A DNA stretch of 64,000 nucleotides from Agrostemma githago (Eukaryota > Streptophyta > Magnoliopsida > Caryophyllales > Caryophyllaceae). Positions 62,503 through 64,000 of this stretch are shown here, one piece after another. The notes below the pieces were generated by a model, which worked only from the letters and a program-made list of their open reading frames with translations, did not search any database and was not told the origin of the DNA. A program made the translations under genes and the position numbers. Each line of letters opens with the position of its first letter. The stretch's first letter is position 1. The DNA lies in assembly GCA_958450325.1 (NCBI GenBank), contig OY288261.1, positions 10,817,113 through 10,881,112 of the forward strand, written 5' to 3'.

Positions 62503-62776
62503 AAACGTCAAAGCCTACGTTTGGGTATATCCGTAAAAGATCAAAGACTACGCCTGGGCATAGACGTTAAAACTCGAAGTCTACGTCTGGGCATAGCCGT
62601 TAAAACTCGAAGTCTACGCCTGGGCATAGACTTTAAATCTCGAAGTCTACGCCTGGGCATAGACTTTAAAACTGGAAGTCTACGCTTGGGCATAGACTTT
62701 AAATCTCGAAGTCTACGCCTGGGCGTAGACTTTAAAACTCGAAGTCTACGCCTGGGCATAGACTTTAAAATTTAAC
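62503..62776 (+). repeat. 33-bp minisatellite, about eight units
   Basis: Unit of the form CGAAGTCTACGCCTGGGCATAG plus a variable TTTAAA spacer. The first two units are the most diverged. Open frames on both strands follow from 33 being divisible by three and do not imply a protein. Confidence 0.92.
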
Positions 62777-62994
62777 GCCTACACGTTAAAGCAGACGTAC
62801 GCCTATAGGCTATTCCCGGGCTTTCTTCCACGCATATACCGAAAAGTTTTTCACGACTGTCTTTTCTTTTTCCGCGATAACCAATGAAATTACACCGCGT
62901 ACAACAAGAGAAATAAACTAACCTCGTCAACGACGTCGTCTTCCGAATTTTTTTCGGTATACGACAAAATTCAAATCAAAAGGGAAATTGTTAA

Positions 62995-64000
62995 CCGTGT
63001 TCGACATTCAGGACAATTTTCAACGTGTGGACATGACATAGGTCCACCCCGACGCGGCCACGCGCGGGTTTGGGGCGGCGAATGAATCTCCATATGAGAT
63101 GGTCAAATTGAAATTTAAATCGAAGTAGGAGTCGCCACCGAATTTTGTGGTTATTCGGAACCATTCGAGCCCACTCTATGTCGTAATGGGCCGTATACAA
63201 AATACGGCCCATTTCCGATGTCAGAGTTTATTGGGCTCGTCCTTTTGCATTTGATACCGATACCGACATTATCGGATATCGTGTATTGAATGACTCTCGT
63301 TGTCAATGGATTCGGACATCCGGAAACCATGGTTCTGAGTAAGGGGTGAGGGTACGTGTTGGGAAGTTCACTAAGAACACCCAACCCCGCCCGCACTTAG
63401 CGGCTTTTACTAAGATATCGTTCTTTTTTTGTGTACACGGGTTAGTTCGATGGTTGAATGATATGCAAACATTATTTTCCTAAGCATGTGAGAAAAATAA
63501 ATAAATGGGTTGCTAAGTCGTTTAATGCATGTTAAACTAATAACGTCAAAGTTATTTTAGCATGTGAGGTTTGTTTTAGTCTAATAAAACAAAAAAAGAA
63601 AAAAAAATAAATTTCTACAAACACGAGAAAACGAGTTAGTAACGATCGAATAAATTGAATAAAGACGTAAATGCGATAATATGCATGACTCGAAAAAGAT
63701 TTAATGACACGTGATGGATTAGCACGTGTTGACCGGGGTCGAAAAAAGCATTTATCGAAGTATGTCGCGAAAGTCGCTTTTTATGTAAAGATTCGAAAAG
63801 AATAAAAAATAGAAAAGCGAGGAAACGAAAAAAACAGACCCGGCGAACCAAGCCACCGCGCGAGTCGCCTGGAGGGCGCGCGACTCGCGTGGCGGTCTGT
63901 TCGGGTTTTTTATTTTGTCGAAAATCGTTAATTTTTATAAACCGCGTACAAATATGGATTAATTTATACTCGATTTATATTTTCGATATTCGTCGTATTC
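62995..64000 (-). repeat. Second Tat/Ogre-like LTR copy, inverted, running off the window
   Basis: Minus-strand sequence matches 49830-50775 in the same order, including the GC-rich hairpin stretch (63838-63910) and the segment coding for a chance GRILYTAHYDIEWARM frame. It continues past 64000. The short plus-strand span 62777-62994 is featureless. Confidence 0.8.

Noticed and set aside
62500..62775. Open frame with repeating SLRLGI units on the plus strand, and an arginine-rich one on the minus strand
   Set aside because: Both follow from a 33-bp tandem repeat; the opposite strand is equally open and there is no gene context.

Overview
The window is nuclear DNA of a flowering plant. GT-AG spliced exons of a plant WAT1-related transporter sit in a sea of plant transposable elements: L1-type LINEs with zf-RVT or RNase H tails, Athila/Tat-type Ty3-gypsy LTRs with a tRNA-Asp primer site, Ty1-copia fragments with tRNA-iMet primer sites, hAT elements with 8-bp target duplications, and many Stowaway-like 'CTCCCTCCG' MITEs. 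A core eudicot, perhaps of Caryophyllales, is my guess from repeat style alone. I see no rRNA gene, functional tRNA, CRISPR array or prokaryotic-type system.

Layout. 1-2847: 3' part of LINE A with an (AAT)n tail. 3014-19673: LINE B, a near full-length L1 flanked by a 13-bp target duplication, split by an 11.1-kb non-autonomous Athila-like element (3509-14597, duplication CTATG) and by a hAT element (16081-16831). 19687-20900: a Copia LTR relic and the 3' flank of the host gene. 20901-61496, minus strand: one WAT1-related gene, rebuilt here from seven exons (1,113 coding bases, 370 aa) over 40.6 kb.

Its introns hold nearly everything else. Intron 6 (20.5 kb) carries MITEs, a hAT element with a nested inverted-repeat Copia-gag element, a Tat/Athila-like LTR split by a 3.4-kb LTR-like insertion, LINE C with LINE D inside it (17-bp duplication), another LTR, and a hAT element with a tRNA-like module. 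Intron 4 (12.6 kb) carries a Copia 5' end, a tRNA-like SINE candidate, two oppositely oriented Copia relics of one family (one with a hAT insertion whose empty site is preserved in the other), and a Tat-like LTR. Introns 1 and 2 carry MITEs, a Harbinger-like MITE and a third tidy hAT element. 61497-64000 is the 5' flank of the gene: MITEs, a 33-bp minisatellite and a second Tat-like LTR copy in inverted orientation.

The only apparently functional host gene is the WAT1-related transporter. All retroelement reading frames show stops, frameshifts or missing domains, except one nearly open reading frame of the Athila element (8988-10046). The most notable signals are the split transporter gene, clusters of perfect short palindromes in Athila-like LTRs, the inverted-repeat gag element, tRNA-like modules inside hAT elements, and nestings that can be dated relative to one another from exact target duplications.
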